Assembly: GCA_023266695.1 (NCBI GenBank)
Contig: JAHFPO010000104.1
Span: 1 to 8,412 of the forward strand
Length of the DNA: 8,412 nt
Origin: Hyphomicrobiales bacterium
Lineage (GTDB): Bacteria > Pseudomonadota > Alphaproteobacteria > Rhizobiales > Xanthobacteraceae
Reading direction: 5' to 3'
The notes beneath the pieces were generated by a model. The model saw only the letters and a list, made by a program, of their open reading frames with translations, did no database searches and was not told the DNA's origin. This document shows positions 1-6,904 of this stretch, piece by piece. Numbering within the stretch: position 1 is the first letter of the stretch; each line of letters starts with the position of its first letter. The position numbers and the translations under genes are program-made.

Positions 1-842
1 GCTTCGTCAAGCGCACGGTCAATTTCGACGATCCCGGCACCTGGCACCTCTATTACGGCGATGAGGTGGGCGCGCCCGGCACCGCGCTCACCTTTTTCGT
101 CTGGAAGGACCTGCCGCCGGGCCGCCATGGCGCGAGCGCGGCGCAGGAGATCGCCTTCGCGATCCCGCAAGGCGCCCTCGAATTCTGGCGGGCGCGCCTG
201 AAAGACAAGGGGATCGCTTATGCCGACGCGCCCGGCCGCTTCGGCGAGAGCGTGATCGCGCTCGCCGATCCCGACGGCTTGAAGCTCGAGCTGGTCGCGG
301 CGAAGACGGCGAACCACATCCCCGGCTGGTCGGCGGCAGAGATTCCGGTCGAGCATGCCATCCGCGGTTTTCACGGCATCACGCTGGAGCTCCGCGACGG
401 GGCGCCGACCGCCCGGGTGCTCACCGAGGTGTTCGGCTTCGAGGCCGCGGGCAAGGAAGGCGATCGCAGCCGCTTTGTCGCGCTGGGAGGCCCGCTCGGC
501 ACCATCGTCGATCTCCGGGTCGAGCCCGGCACTGCACGCGCGGCGCCGGGCACCGGCACCGTCCATCATGTGGCCTTCCGCGCCGCCGGCGACGCCGAGG
601 AGATGGAGATGCGGGCGCGCGCGCTTGCCCTCGGCCTGCGCGCGACCGAGCAGGTGCCGCGCTTCTATTTCCGCTCGGTCTATTTCCGCGAGCCTGGCGG
701 AATCCTGTTCGAGATCGCGACCGACGATCCCGGCTTCACCGTGGACGAGCCGAAGGAGAAGCTGGGCCACCGCGTGATGCTGCCGCCCTGGTACGAAGAG
801 CGAAGGGCCGAGATCGAGGCGGCCTTGCCGCCGCTCGAGTAA
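1..842 (+). CDS. Ring-cleaving dioxygenase, VOC/glyoxalase superfamily (5'-partial)
   Basis: The frame is open from base 3, so the gene begins left of the window; the GTG at 66 is internal. About 279 residues are visible, close to the usual 310 or so of this family. Just inside the edge the frame reads VNFDDPGTWHLYYGDE and then LTFFVW, a hallmark block of ring-cleaving dioxygenases related to LinE, PcpA and MhqO. These are extradiol-type enzymes that open hydroquinone or catechol rings using Fe(II). Two of three expected metal ligands are visible in the second VOC half: the first His of VHHVAF (bases 564-566) and the Glu of ILFEIATD (711-713). The N-terminal His lies outside the window. The protein should be cytosolic. 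The substrate cannot be told from sequence. No clear terminator follows; the next gene is 154 bases downstream behind its own likely promoter. Confidence 0.88.
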   Translation, partial: FVKRTVNFDDPGTWHLYYGDEVGAPGTALTFFVWKDLPPGRHGASAAQEIAFAIPQGALEFWRARLKDKGIAYADAPGRFGESVIALADPDGLKLELVAAKTANHIPGWSAAEIPVEHAIRGFHGITLELRDGAPTARVLTEVFGFEAAGKEGDRSRFVALGGPLGTIVDLRVEPGTARAAPGTGTVHHVAFRAAGDAEEMEMRARALALGLRATEQVPRFYFRSVYFREPGGILFEIATDDPGFTVDEPKEKLGHRVMLPPWYEERRAEIEAALPPLE

Positions 843-889
843 GCAGTGCCGGAATTTAAACATGAATCAAGTGTGAAATTTATTTTAAT

Positions 890-918
890 CTGGCAATCTA
901 TGTGAAAATTGCTATATT
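890..918 (+). promoter_or_regulatory. Candidate sigma-70-type promoter with internal dyad, upstream of the peroxiredoxin
   Basis: A conspicuously AT-rich patch breaks the GC-rich background between the dioxygenase and the peroxiredoxin. CTGGCA at 890-895 (4 of 6 to the -35 consensus), a 17-base spacer and TATATT at 913-918 form a plausible promoter. Between these elements sits a dyad, GCAAT (893-897) N10 ATTGC (908-912), placed where a regulator would affect polymerase. A near direct repeat, TGTGAAATTT (872-881) and TGTGAAAATT (901-910), starts 29 bases apart. The regulator is unknown; control by a peroxide or LysR-type factor would be a guess. Confidence 0.45.
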
Positions 919-944
919 GTTCTCCAGCCCTATCCACATCATCA

Positions 945-974
945 GCGCGCCCGGCCCGAGGGCCGGCAGCGCGC
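945..974 (+). promoter_or_regulatory. GC-rich hairpin in the peroxiredoxin leader
   Basis: GCGCGC CCGGCC (945-956), loop CGAG (957-960), then GGCCGG (961-966), a two-base CA bulge and GCGCGC (969-974) give a 12-bp stem. It ends 10 bases before the Shine-Dalgarno core CGGAGA (985-990) of the downstream gene. No T run follows, so it is unlikely to be an intrinsic terminator for the dioxygenase. If transcription starts near 925 it would lie in the 5' leader, where it could stabilise the mRNA or tune translation. That role is inference. Confidence 0.5.
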
Positions 975-996
975 GACTTCATCACGGAGATGCGCA

Positions 997-1659
997 ATGG
1001 CTCTACAGATCAATGAAACAGCCCCGGATTTCGAAGCGGAGACCACCGAGGGCAAGATCAAGTTCCACGACTGGATCGGCGACAAATGGGCGGTGCTGTT
1101 CTCGCACCCCAAGGACTTCACCCCGGTCTGCACCACCGAGCTCGGCTACATGGCGAAGATCAAGCCCGAGTTCGACAAGCGCAACGTCAAGATCATCGGC
1201 CTTTCCGTCGACCCGATCGACAAGCACAAGAGCTGGTCGAACGACATCAAGGAGACGCAAGGCCACGCCCCGAATTATCCCATGATCGGCGACAGCGATT
1301 TCAATGTGTCGAAGCTCTACGGCATGCTGCCCGCGAGCACCTCCGGCGATCCCGCCAAGCGCACGCCGGCCGACAATCAGACGGTGCGCAACGTCTTCGT
1401 CATCGGCCCCGACAAGAAGATCAAGCTCGTCCTGGTCTACCCGATGACCACCGGGCGCAATTTCGACGAGGTGCTGCGCGTGATCGACTCGCTTCAGCTC
1501 ACGGCGAAGCACAAGGTGGCGACGCCGGTGAACTGGAAACAGGGCGAGGACGTGATCATCGCCGGCTCCGTCTCCGACGACGACGCCAAGAAGACCTACC
1601 CGAAGGGCTGGAAGTCGCCGAAGCCCTATATCCGCATCGTGCCGCAGCCGCGCGCCTGA
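997..1659 (+). CDS. 1-Cys peroxiredoxin (Prx6 family)
   Basis: The 220-residue protein matches the length and motifs of Prx6-type peroxiredoxins, cytosolic thiol peroxidases that reduce hydrogen peroxide and organic hydroperoxides. The active site PxxxTxxC is seen as P38, T42 and C45, within HPKDFTPVCTTE; H37 and R131 (TVRNVFVI) match conserved active-site residues. C45 is the only cysteine, so no internal resolving cysteine exists and recycling must use an external thiol. The C-terminal extension after residue 160 (VATPVNWKQGED and KGWKSPKPYIR) is typical of Prx6 and separates it from the 2-Cys AhpC type. ATG at 997 has CGGAGA (985-990) six bases upstream. The gene is flanked by its own likely promoter and a terminator, so it is probably transcribed alone. 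Confidence 0.95.
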   Translation: MALQINETAPDFEAETTEGKIKFHDWIGDKWAVLFSHPKDFTPVCTTELGYMAKIKPEFDKRNVKIIGLSVDPIDKHKSWSNDIKETQGHAPNYPMIGDSDFNVSKLYGMLPASTSGDPAKRTPADNQTVRNVFVIGPDKKIKLVLVYPMTTGRNFDEVLRVIDSLQLTAKHKVATPVNWKQGEDVIIAGSVSDDDAKKTYPKGWKSPKPYIRIVPQPRA

Positions 1660-1680
1660 ACGCGTCTGATATTCCCCGCT

Positions 1681-1719
1681 GGGCGGAGTGCGGATGAGCC
1701 GCGCTCCGCCCTTTCTATT
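1681..1719 (+). terminator. Rho-independent terminator after the peroxiredoxin
   Basis: GGGCGGAG (1681-1688) pairs with CTCCGCCC (1704-1711). The stem continues through a T-G wobble and GCGG/CCGC to a five-base ATGAG loop, and TTTCTATT follows (1712-1719). It sits 21 bases past the peroxiredoxin stop and separates that unit from the next gene. Confidence 0.82.
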
Positions 1720-1772
1720 GACGCCCGGCCGCGCCGAGTGAACAGTCCGGCCGTATCGGGGCATCACGAACG

Positions 1773-2861
1773 ATGAGCGAGAAGACGAGCGTATTGATCG
1801 TCGGCGCAGGCCCGGCCGGGCTCGCGGCCGCGCTCGAGCTTGCGCGCTTCGGCATCCCGGTGCGCATCGTCGACAAGTCGACGGAGGCGCAGAAGGAGAG
1901 CCGCGCGGTCGCGATCAATCCGCGCACGCTCGAGCTGCTCGATCATTGCGGCGCCAGCGAACATCTCATCCACCACGGTATCAAGCTCAAGGGCGCGCGC
2001 ATCGTCGCCGGCGGCCGCGTGCGCGCGACCTTCGATGCGACCCGCCTTCCCCACCGCTACAATTTCATGCTGGCGCTCGCCCAGAGCGAGACCGAACGCC
2101 TGCTCGCGCGCACCCTCGCCGAGCACGGGATCAAGGTCGAACGCGGCGTCGAGGTGACGGACGTGGTCGCGGGCGAGGACGGCGCCAGCGTTCGCGCGCG
2201 CGGGCCTGCGGGCGAGACGACGATCAAGGCCGACTGGGTCGTCGGCGCCGACGGCGCCCATTCGATCGTCCGCAAGTGCCTCGATCTCGAATTTCCCGGC
2301 GCTCCCTACCCCTACCATTGGAGCCTGGTGGACGTGGATCTGGCCGGCGAGGCCGAGGAGGACCACGCCGAGCTCCGGCTCGATTGGAAGGGGCCGATCA
2401 TGGTGCGCGTTCCGCTTGCGCCCGGCCGCCACCGGGTGATCTCCAACGGCGAGGGCGTGCTCTCCCGGCTGCCCGCGAGCTGGAAGCCCGGCAAGGTGCA
2501 CTGGCAGTCGGACTTCACCGTCAGCCACCGCATGGTGAAGAAGCGCGGGCATGGCCGCGTCTGGCTGATCGGCGACGCCGCCCACATCCATTCGCCCGCC
2601 GGTGGGCGCGGCATGAACCTCGGCATCGAGGACGGGGTGAGCTTCGCCCGCTGCATCCATGCCAAGGCCTCGATCGAAGGCTGGGCCGATCGGCGCCAGC
2701 GCCGCGCGCGGCGCGTGGTGCGCGAGAGCGACGCCATGCAGCGGCTCGCGACCGCCCAGGGCTTCATGGGCAGAAGGGTCGCTCCGGCGGTGATCCGGGG
2801 CCTCCTCCGCGTGCGGCCGCTCCATGACATTCTGATCAAGCACATCGGCGGCCTCAACTGA
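1773..2861 (+). CDS. FAD-dependent monooxygenase (aromatic hydroxylase-type, PF01494-like)
   Basis: This 362-residue flavoprotein has the three signature sites of class A flavin monooxygenases. An N-terminal Rossmann site, VGAGPAGLAAALELA (GxGxxG at 11-16), binds the ADP part of FAD. A DG motif (D160-G161 in VGADGAHSIVRK) and a GD motif (G267-D268 in LIGDAAHIHSPAGGRGMN) contact the flavin, the nicotinamide cofactor or both. Family members hydroxylate phenols and other aromatics with NAD(P)H and oxygen. The protein ends soon after the FAD domain and lacks the C-terminal thioredoxin-like domain of phenol-2-monooxygenases, so it belongs to a short subgroup. The substrate is unknown, but the nearby ring-cleaving dioxygenase suggests an aromatic one. 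ATG at 1773 gives the family-like start MSEKTSVLIVGAG; the only Shine-Dalgarno-like stretch is a GGGG at 1758-1761, rather far upstream. Confidence 0.9.
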   Translation: MSEKTSVLIVGAGPAGLAAALELARFGIPVRIVDKSTEAQKESRAVAINPRTLELLDHCGASEHLIHHGIKLKGARIVAGGRVRATFDATRLPHRYNFMLALAQSETERLLARTLAEHGIKVERGVEVTDVVAGEDGASVRARGPAGETTIKADWVVGADGAHSIVRKCLDLEFPGAPYPYHWSLVDVDLAGEAEEDHAELRLDWKGPIMVRVPLAPGRHRVISNGEGVLSRLPASWKPGKVHWQSDFTVSHRMVKKRGHGRVWLIGDAAHIHSPAGGRGMNLGIEDGVSFARCIHAKASIEGWADRRQRRARRVVRESDAMQRLATAQGFMGRRVAPAVIRGLLRVRPLHDILIKHIGGLN

Positions 2862-2888
2862 CTCCGGAACCCTCTCTCCGGCTATACT
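2858..2888 (+). promoter_or_regulatory. Weak candidate promoter ahead of the orphan start at 2916
   Basis: TATACT (2883-2888) is a near-perfect -10 hexamer. The best -35 match is CTGACT (2858-2863), overlapping the monooxygenase stop, with a long 19-base spacer. It points into the short reading frame at 2916 and would run antisense to the end of the protease gene. The sequence match is the only evidence. Confidence 0.3.
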
Positions 2889-2910
2889 TCCGGAAAAGTC
2901 GGAGAGGAGG
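2871..2910. repeat. Inverted repeat between convergent genes, overlapping a Shine-Dalgarno sequence
   Basis: CTCTCCG (2874-2880) is complementary to CGGAGAG (2900-2906) across a 19-base loop that itself contains the palindrome TTCCGGAA. The right arm forms part of a purine-rich GGAGAGGAGGAG stretch just upstream of ATG 2916. It lies where the monooxygenase and the minus-strand protease transcripts converge. A terminator-like role is possible, but neither strand has a T run after the stem. Confidence 0.4.
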
Positions 2911-2915
2911 AGTTC

Positions 2916-3002
2916 ATGGAAGTCCGCGCCGCAATCGCAGCTCGATCAGGCGCGATCAACGCCCCAGGATGTTCGGTGCATTCACAACGAACTTTGGCGT
3001 GA
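2916..3002 (+). pseudogene. Possible truncated zinc alcohol dehydrogenase N-terminus (remnant)
   Basis: ATG at 2916 is preceded by an excellent Shine-Dalgarno run, GGAGAGGAGGAG (2901-2912). The frame encodes 28 residues and stops at 3000-3002. Its first 12 residues, MEVRAAIAARSG, match the start of the alcohol dehydrogenase at 5700 (MDVRAAVAMAAG) at 8 of 12 positions, and this opening is characteristic of that family. Similarity ends at about 2951, where the minus-strand protease gene begins to overlap. I read it as the 5' stub of an older dehydrogenase paralogue cut off by insertion or rearrangement. The DNA match to the 5700 gene is too diverged for a recent duplication. Twelve residues is thin evidence, so this may be chance. 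Confidence 0.33.
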
Positions 3003-5523
3003 ACACCTGTCCTGAAAGCCCATCGATGGTCTTGCGATCCGCGCCGGAGAGCTGCGGTCCATCGGCTGCGAAGCCGGTCTTGGCCAAGGATGCATTTTGG
3101 CTTGCGAGTTGCCGGAACTCCCTCACGCGATTGACCATGGCCATGGTCAACGGGAGGTTCTTGCTGGTCTTGAGCGCGTCGGCCACCGCGTTGAAGGTCG
3201 CGGCGGACGGCGGATTGCCCCGCGGGTTCGAACCGGCGAGTTTGTTGACGATCGAACGGCCGGCCGGGGTATCTTGCAGGAGGTAGCGTACGGCGGGTTG
3301 CTGGAGCGCCGCGGTGATTTCGCGCGTGTAGTGTCCGCCGGATTCGCAGACTAGCGACGTGCCGTCCTTGCGCTTGAGATAGGCCGCGGTCTCCTGACAC
3401 AAGGCGAGACTTTCAGCGTTCTCGCATTCGACGCGGTTGGCGTCGTAGGCCCGGCGCGGCTGACAGGCGACCAGTGGATAGCGATTGAGCTGATTGTTCA
3501 ACATCCAGCTCATATGGCCAAGCTGTAGCGGCGAAAACGCGTTGTGGCTTCTGCCCAGGAGGCAGCCGAAATAGCCTTGATTATTCAGGCGATCCGGCGT
3601 GAGTTGTTTCCCGTTGACGGCGACGGTGCGTGGATTACCGCATGCCGTCGTCCCCAACTTCTCCCACGCGACGCCGACTCTGATGTCGTCCGGCGTGTCG
3701 CCAAATTCATCCTGATTGAACGTGTGAGCGAGCCCGAAGTAATGCCCAAGTTCATGGGCGTGGTGCGATACTGAACCGATACTCTCACCAACGGAGCGCT
3801 CCGATACGTTGTTGGAAACGGCGGACATGCCGTTCTTGTCCTTCGGCAAGCCCGGCACGAGATGATAGCTGGTCTCGGGCTTTCGGGAGATGTGCTGGAT
3901 CATCCGCTCGATTTCGAATTCGGCGACACCGCCGCTCGACCCGCCGCCCCTATAGCCGGCCATGATGATGATCGTCACTTTTCCATAATGGGTGGTGGCG
4001 GCGACCTTCGTGCCGCGATTTGGAGAGTCCCAATTCGTAGTATTGTCGGGATTGCGGTTTTTCGCCTGATTGGCCACCGTATCGTTGACACGCAAATAGT
4101 CATGATCGGGATCGAACACAAATCGCACGCCGAGCCTCGCATAGTATTCGCTCAGGCGTAGCGCGAGGTTCTCCATAATCTGTTTGACGCGTTCGTCCGT
4201 CGCATTTCCATTCGACGAATTGCCGCCGTCGTCATCCGCGTAGCGCAATAGCGCCAGCCGCAGCGTGCGCACGACAACCGGCCGGAACCAGCTCGTCTGG
4301 CGAGGCCGCACGGCGGAGCACGCCATGACCTTGACGGGATTCCTTTGCCGGACCGGATCGGCGAATGGATCTAGCGTCGCGGCCAGGCATTGATCGGCCT
4401 TTTCGTCGGGGTGAATTTGTCCGTAAACGTCGGCGTTCAGCCATTTCGCATTGGGGACGGGATCACGGACGCGATACATCCATTTCTGGCTTGCCTCGTC
4501 ACGACAGGGTGCCAGTGAAACATTCCCTTCGCCGGCCAGTGTCAGGCAGTCACCATTCGCGCCCAGCCGGATTGCCTTGCCCACGAATTTCCAGTTCTGT
4601 TCGACTCGCCCATCGCAATCCGATGTCACCAATGCCGCGGACGGCGCATCCGCGGTCAGGCAACGGCCCATCGGGCCCGTGACGGGCAGACCGTCCGCGC
4701 CGCTGAAATAGGCGGCGAGGTCCGGCGCCCGGTAGGTCGGCAGCGTCTCTTTGGCCGCGCTGATGGTCCAGCGCAGCGTCGGCGCGATTCCGTCACGCTT
4801 GTAGGCGCGCAGCTCGGGGCACCAGGTGACATTGACGGGCATGCCGCTGTCGTAGACTGCGGGCTTTCGCGCCTCATCGCTGTAGATCGCGACGCAGGCC
4901 CGGTTGCCGCGAGGCGACGAAATGGTTCCGGTCAGATCGTCATAGGCCCAGAAATCGCTCGCGTCGCTGCGGTTGCAGATGTTGACGAGCAGCGGCGGCG
5001 AACGGCGCTGCCGGGCGGTATCGCTTGCGCCCGGCTTGTAGTCCCGGTCGAGATACTCGAACTGCGAGCCGGGCCGGGTTGCCTGAAATACCGCGAGCCA
5101 GGGATCGATCAGGTCCTCGAAGCCCTCCAGCGTGCGCGTGGACAGGCACAGCGCGGCGCCGCGAACGGTAATTCGCAACTCGCGGGTGTCGGTCATGCTC
5201 CATTGCGAGGGATAGTCCGCGCTGAGTTGATCGCAGCGCATGACGATGACCGGGTAGAAGGTCCCTGAAAGCGGAATCGGGCGTTCCGCTCCGGGCGCCT
5301 TGATTACTGCACCTTTGGCCGGAACGACTGGCTTTCGTTGATCGACGGCAAGACAGAGCCGGGCACCGGAGACTGTCGACTTCTGATCGGAAGTGATCTC
5401 AAACGTCGCCGCGCGTCCACCCTGGATGGACGCGAGGACCGCAACAGCAGACAACGCGAAAATTTCCGAACGGCGTGCAGCGATGCAGCACAGCCGATTC
5501 AAATAGAACGCCGTCGCATGCAA
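2956..5523 (-). CDS. Secreted metzincin metalloprotease (M43-like) with ricin-type lectin modules
   Basis: The 855-residue product carries the zinc site HELGHYFGLAH (H590, E591, H594, G597, H600), the HExxHxxGxxH signature of metzincins. It is followed by FGDTPDD (607-613), which resembles the DTP segment of M43 pappalysin/cytophagalysin proteases. Residues 1-39 look like a signal peptide: basic RR at 17-18, hydrophobic stretch 21-33, likely cleavage after GRAA. Residues about 286-350 resemble a ricin B/beta-trefoil lectin (GRCLTAD, EQNWKF, GDCLTLA, SQKWMY); residues 52-130 look like a second, weaker one (LCLAV, QWSM, LCLST). The tail (690-855), with cysteines at 687, 700, 709 and 726, is unrecognised. 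The usual Met-turn is not evident: NNQGYFGC (647-654) lies where NNIMSY-type sequence is expected, although FSPLQLGHM follows. No ATG is available; TTG at 5523-5521 has AGGGGG six bases upstream and a stop eight codons further up. Its GC content is clearly lower than its neighbours', suggesting acquisition. Target and role are unknown. Confidence 0.85.
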   Translation of the reverse strand: MHATAFYLNRLCCIAARRSEIFALSAVAVLASIQGGRAATFEITSDQKSTVSGARLCLAVDQRKPVVPAKGAVIKAPGAERPIPLSGTFYPVIVMRCDQLSADYPSQWSMTDTRELRITVRGAALCLSTRTLEGFEDLIDPWLAVFQATRPGSQFEYLDRDYKPGASDTARQRRSPPLLVNICNRSDASDFWAYDDLTGTISSPRGNRACVAIYSDEARKPAVYDSGMPVNVTWCPELRAYKRDGIAPTLRWTISAAKETLPTYRAPDLAAYFSGADGLPVTGPMGRCLTADAPSAALVTSDCDGRVEQNWKFVGKAIRLGANGDCLTLAGEGNVSLAPCRDEASQKWMYRVRDPVPNAKWLNADVYGQIHPDEKADQCLAATLDPFADPVRQRNPVKVMACSAVRPRQTSWFRPVVVRTLRLALLRYADDDGGNSSNGNATDERVKQIMENLALRLSEYYARLGVRFVFDPDHDYLRVNDTVANQAKNRNPDNTTNWDSPNRGTKVAATTHYGKVTIIIMAGYRGGGSSGGVAEFEIERMIQHISRKPETSYHLVPGLPKDKNGMSAVSNNVSERSVGESIGSVSHHAHELGHYFGLAHTFNQDEFGDTPDDIRVGVAWEKLGTTACGNPRTVAVNGKQLTPDRLNNQGYFGCLLGRSHNAFSPLQLGHMSWMLNNQLNRYPLVACQPRRAYDANRVECENAESLALCQETAAYLKRKDGTSLVCESGGHYTREITAALQQPAVRYLLQDTPAGRSIVNKLAGSNPRGNPPSAATFNAVADALKTSKNLPLTMAMVNRVREFRQLASQNASLAKTGFAADGPQLSGADRKTIDGLSGQVFTPKFVVNAPNILGR

Positions 5524-5699
5524 AGTTAGCCCCCTGAACTCTCACGCGCGCCGGTAATTTGCAGCGTTTTTGGGTCGCTCGCAAGGTCAACGCGCGAGTC
5601 TGCGTTCTGCGTGGCTTACCCAAACGGTATAGCGATCCGGACTTGCCTTTGCAGTTTCCCGACGCACAATCGGCCGCGCGGCGACTGAGGAGATTGCTC

Positions 5700-6827
5700 A
5701 TGGACGTGCGTGCGGCGGTGGCGATGGCGGCGGGAAAGCCGCTCGAAGTCACCACGGTGAAGCTCGAGGGCCCTGAGGCCGGCGAGGTGATGGTCGAGAT
5801 CAAGGCGACCGGCGTCTGTCACACCGACGAATTCACGCTTTCGGGCGCCGACCCCGAGGGCCTCTTTCCTGCGATCCTCGGCCACGAGGGCGCCGGCATC
5901 GTGGTCGAGGTCGGTCCCGGCGTGACGTCGGTGAAGAAAGGCGACCACGTCATCCCGCTCTACATGCCGGAATGCCGGCAATGCCCGTCCTGCCTCTCGC
6001 GCAAGACCAATCTCTGCACCGCCATCCGTGCGACCCAGGGTCAGGGCGTGATGCCCGACGGCCGCTCGCGTTTCTCGCTCGACGGCGAGACAATCCACCA
6101 CTACATGGGAACCTCCACCTTCGCGAATTTCACGGTGCTGCCCGAGATCGCCGTCGCCAAAATCCGCGCCGACGCCCCCTTCGACAAGGTCTGCTACATC
6201 GGTTGCGGCGTCACCACCGGCATCGGCGCCGTCATCAACACCGCGAAAGTGCAGCCCGGCTCGAAATGCGTCGTGTTCGGGCTCGGCGGCATCGGGCTGA
6301 ACGTGATCCAGGGCCTGCGCCTCGTCGGCGCCGACATGATCATCGGCGTCGACAGCAATAACGACAAGAAGAAATGGGGCGAACGGTTCGGCATGACTCA
6401 CTTCGTCAATCCCAAGGAAGTCGGCGGAGATCTCGTGCCCTACCTCGTCAACATGACCAAGAGCGGCGCCGATCAGATCGGCGGCGCCGACTACACCTTC
6501 GAATGCGTCGGCAATGTCGATCTGATGCGCGCGGCGCTCGAATGCTGCCACCGCGGCTGGGGCGAGAGCGTCATCATCGGCGTCGCCGGCGCCGGCAAGG
6601 AGATTTCCACCCGCCCGTTTCAGCTCGTCACCGGCCGGGTGTGGCGCGGCACCGCTTTCGGCGGCGCCAGGGGCCGCACCGACGTGCCCAAGATCGTCGA
6701 CTGGTACATGGAGAAGAAGATCGAGATCGACCCCATGATCACCCACGTGATGCCGCTCGCCGACATCAACAAGGCCTTCGATCTGATGCATCGGGGGAAG
6801 TCGATCCGCTCGGTCGTCTTGTTCTAG
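5700..6827 (+). CDS. frmA: S-(hydroxymethyl)glutathione dehydrogenase / class III alcohol dehydrogenase
   Basis: The 375-residue zinc- and NAD-dependent enzyme oxidises the spontaneous formaldehyde-glutathione adduct to S-formylglutathione, and members of this class also reduce S-nitrosoglutathione. Catalytic zinc ligands are C40, H62 (in GHEGAG) and C169; structural zinc ligands are C92, C95, C98 and C106. The Rossmann motif GLGGIG is at 194-199, with D218 positioned for NAD. R110 in AIRATQGQGVMPDG corresponds to the arginine (115 in human ADH5) that distinguishes class III by binding the glutathione carboxylate. The start at 5700 gives the family-typical MDVRAAVA and has GAGGAG (5687-5692) seven bases upstream; the frame stays open back to 5559, but that extension is not family-like. 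The 176-base spacer to the divergent protease holds TATAGC (5628-5633) with only a poor -35. The partner S-formylglutathione hydrolase is not in this window. Confidence 0.96.
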   Translation: MDVRAAVAMAAGKPLEVTTVKLEGPEAGEVMVEIKATGVCHTDEFTLSGADPEGLFPAILGHEGAGIVVEVGPGVTSVKKGDHVIPLYMPECRQCPSCLSRKTNLCTAIRATQGQGVMPDGRSRFSLDGETIHHYMGTSTFANFTVLPEIAVAKIRADAPFDKVCYIGCGVTTGIGAVINTAKVQPGSKCVVFGLGGIGLNVIQGLRLVGADMIIGVDSNNDKKKWGERFGMTHFVNPKEVGGDLVPYLVNMTKSGADQIGGADYTFECVGNVDLMRAALECCHRGWGESVIIGVAGAGKEISTRPFQLVTGRVWRGTAFGGARGRTDVPKIVDWYMEKKIEIDPMITHVMPLADINKAFDLMHRGKSIRSVVLF

Positions 6828-6904
6828 GCGACCAAGGGCCATGCGCGGCTTTCCTTAAATATTCCGACGGCTGAAGGGTTCATCCACCCACAATAAGTGG
6901 TTCC

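Noticed and set aside
1003..1767. 254-residue minus-strand open frame opposite the peroxiredoxin
   Set aside because: It is an antisense shadow of a confidently identified gene and would read through the terminator hairpin.
1764..2843. Long minus-strand open frame opposite the FAD monooxygenase
   Set aside because: It is an antisense shadow of a GC-rich gene with clear flavoprotein motifs; the translated product is low-complexity A/R/D/H-rich with no family signature.
5559..5699. N-terminal extension of the class III dehydrogenase reading frame from a TTG at 5559
   Set aside because: The extra 47 residues are arginine-rich and not family-like; ATG 5700 has a good Shine-Dalgarno and gives the standard N-terminus and length.
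5521..5699. Bidirectional promoter between the protease and the dehydrogenase
   Set aside because: Only isolated hexamers (TATAGC on plus, TTGACC on minus) were found, without a properly spaced partner on either strand.
5616..6842. 408-residue minus-strand open frame opposite the dehydrogenase
   Set aside because: It mirrors the codon bias of the real gene, has a skewed composition rich in D, H, A and V and shows no recognisable motif.
6836..6870. Possible terminator after the class III dehydrogenase (GGCC...GGC followed by TTTCCTT)
   Set aside because: The stem has only three or four strong pairs and relies on G-T wobbles, and the T tract is interrupted; too weak to call.
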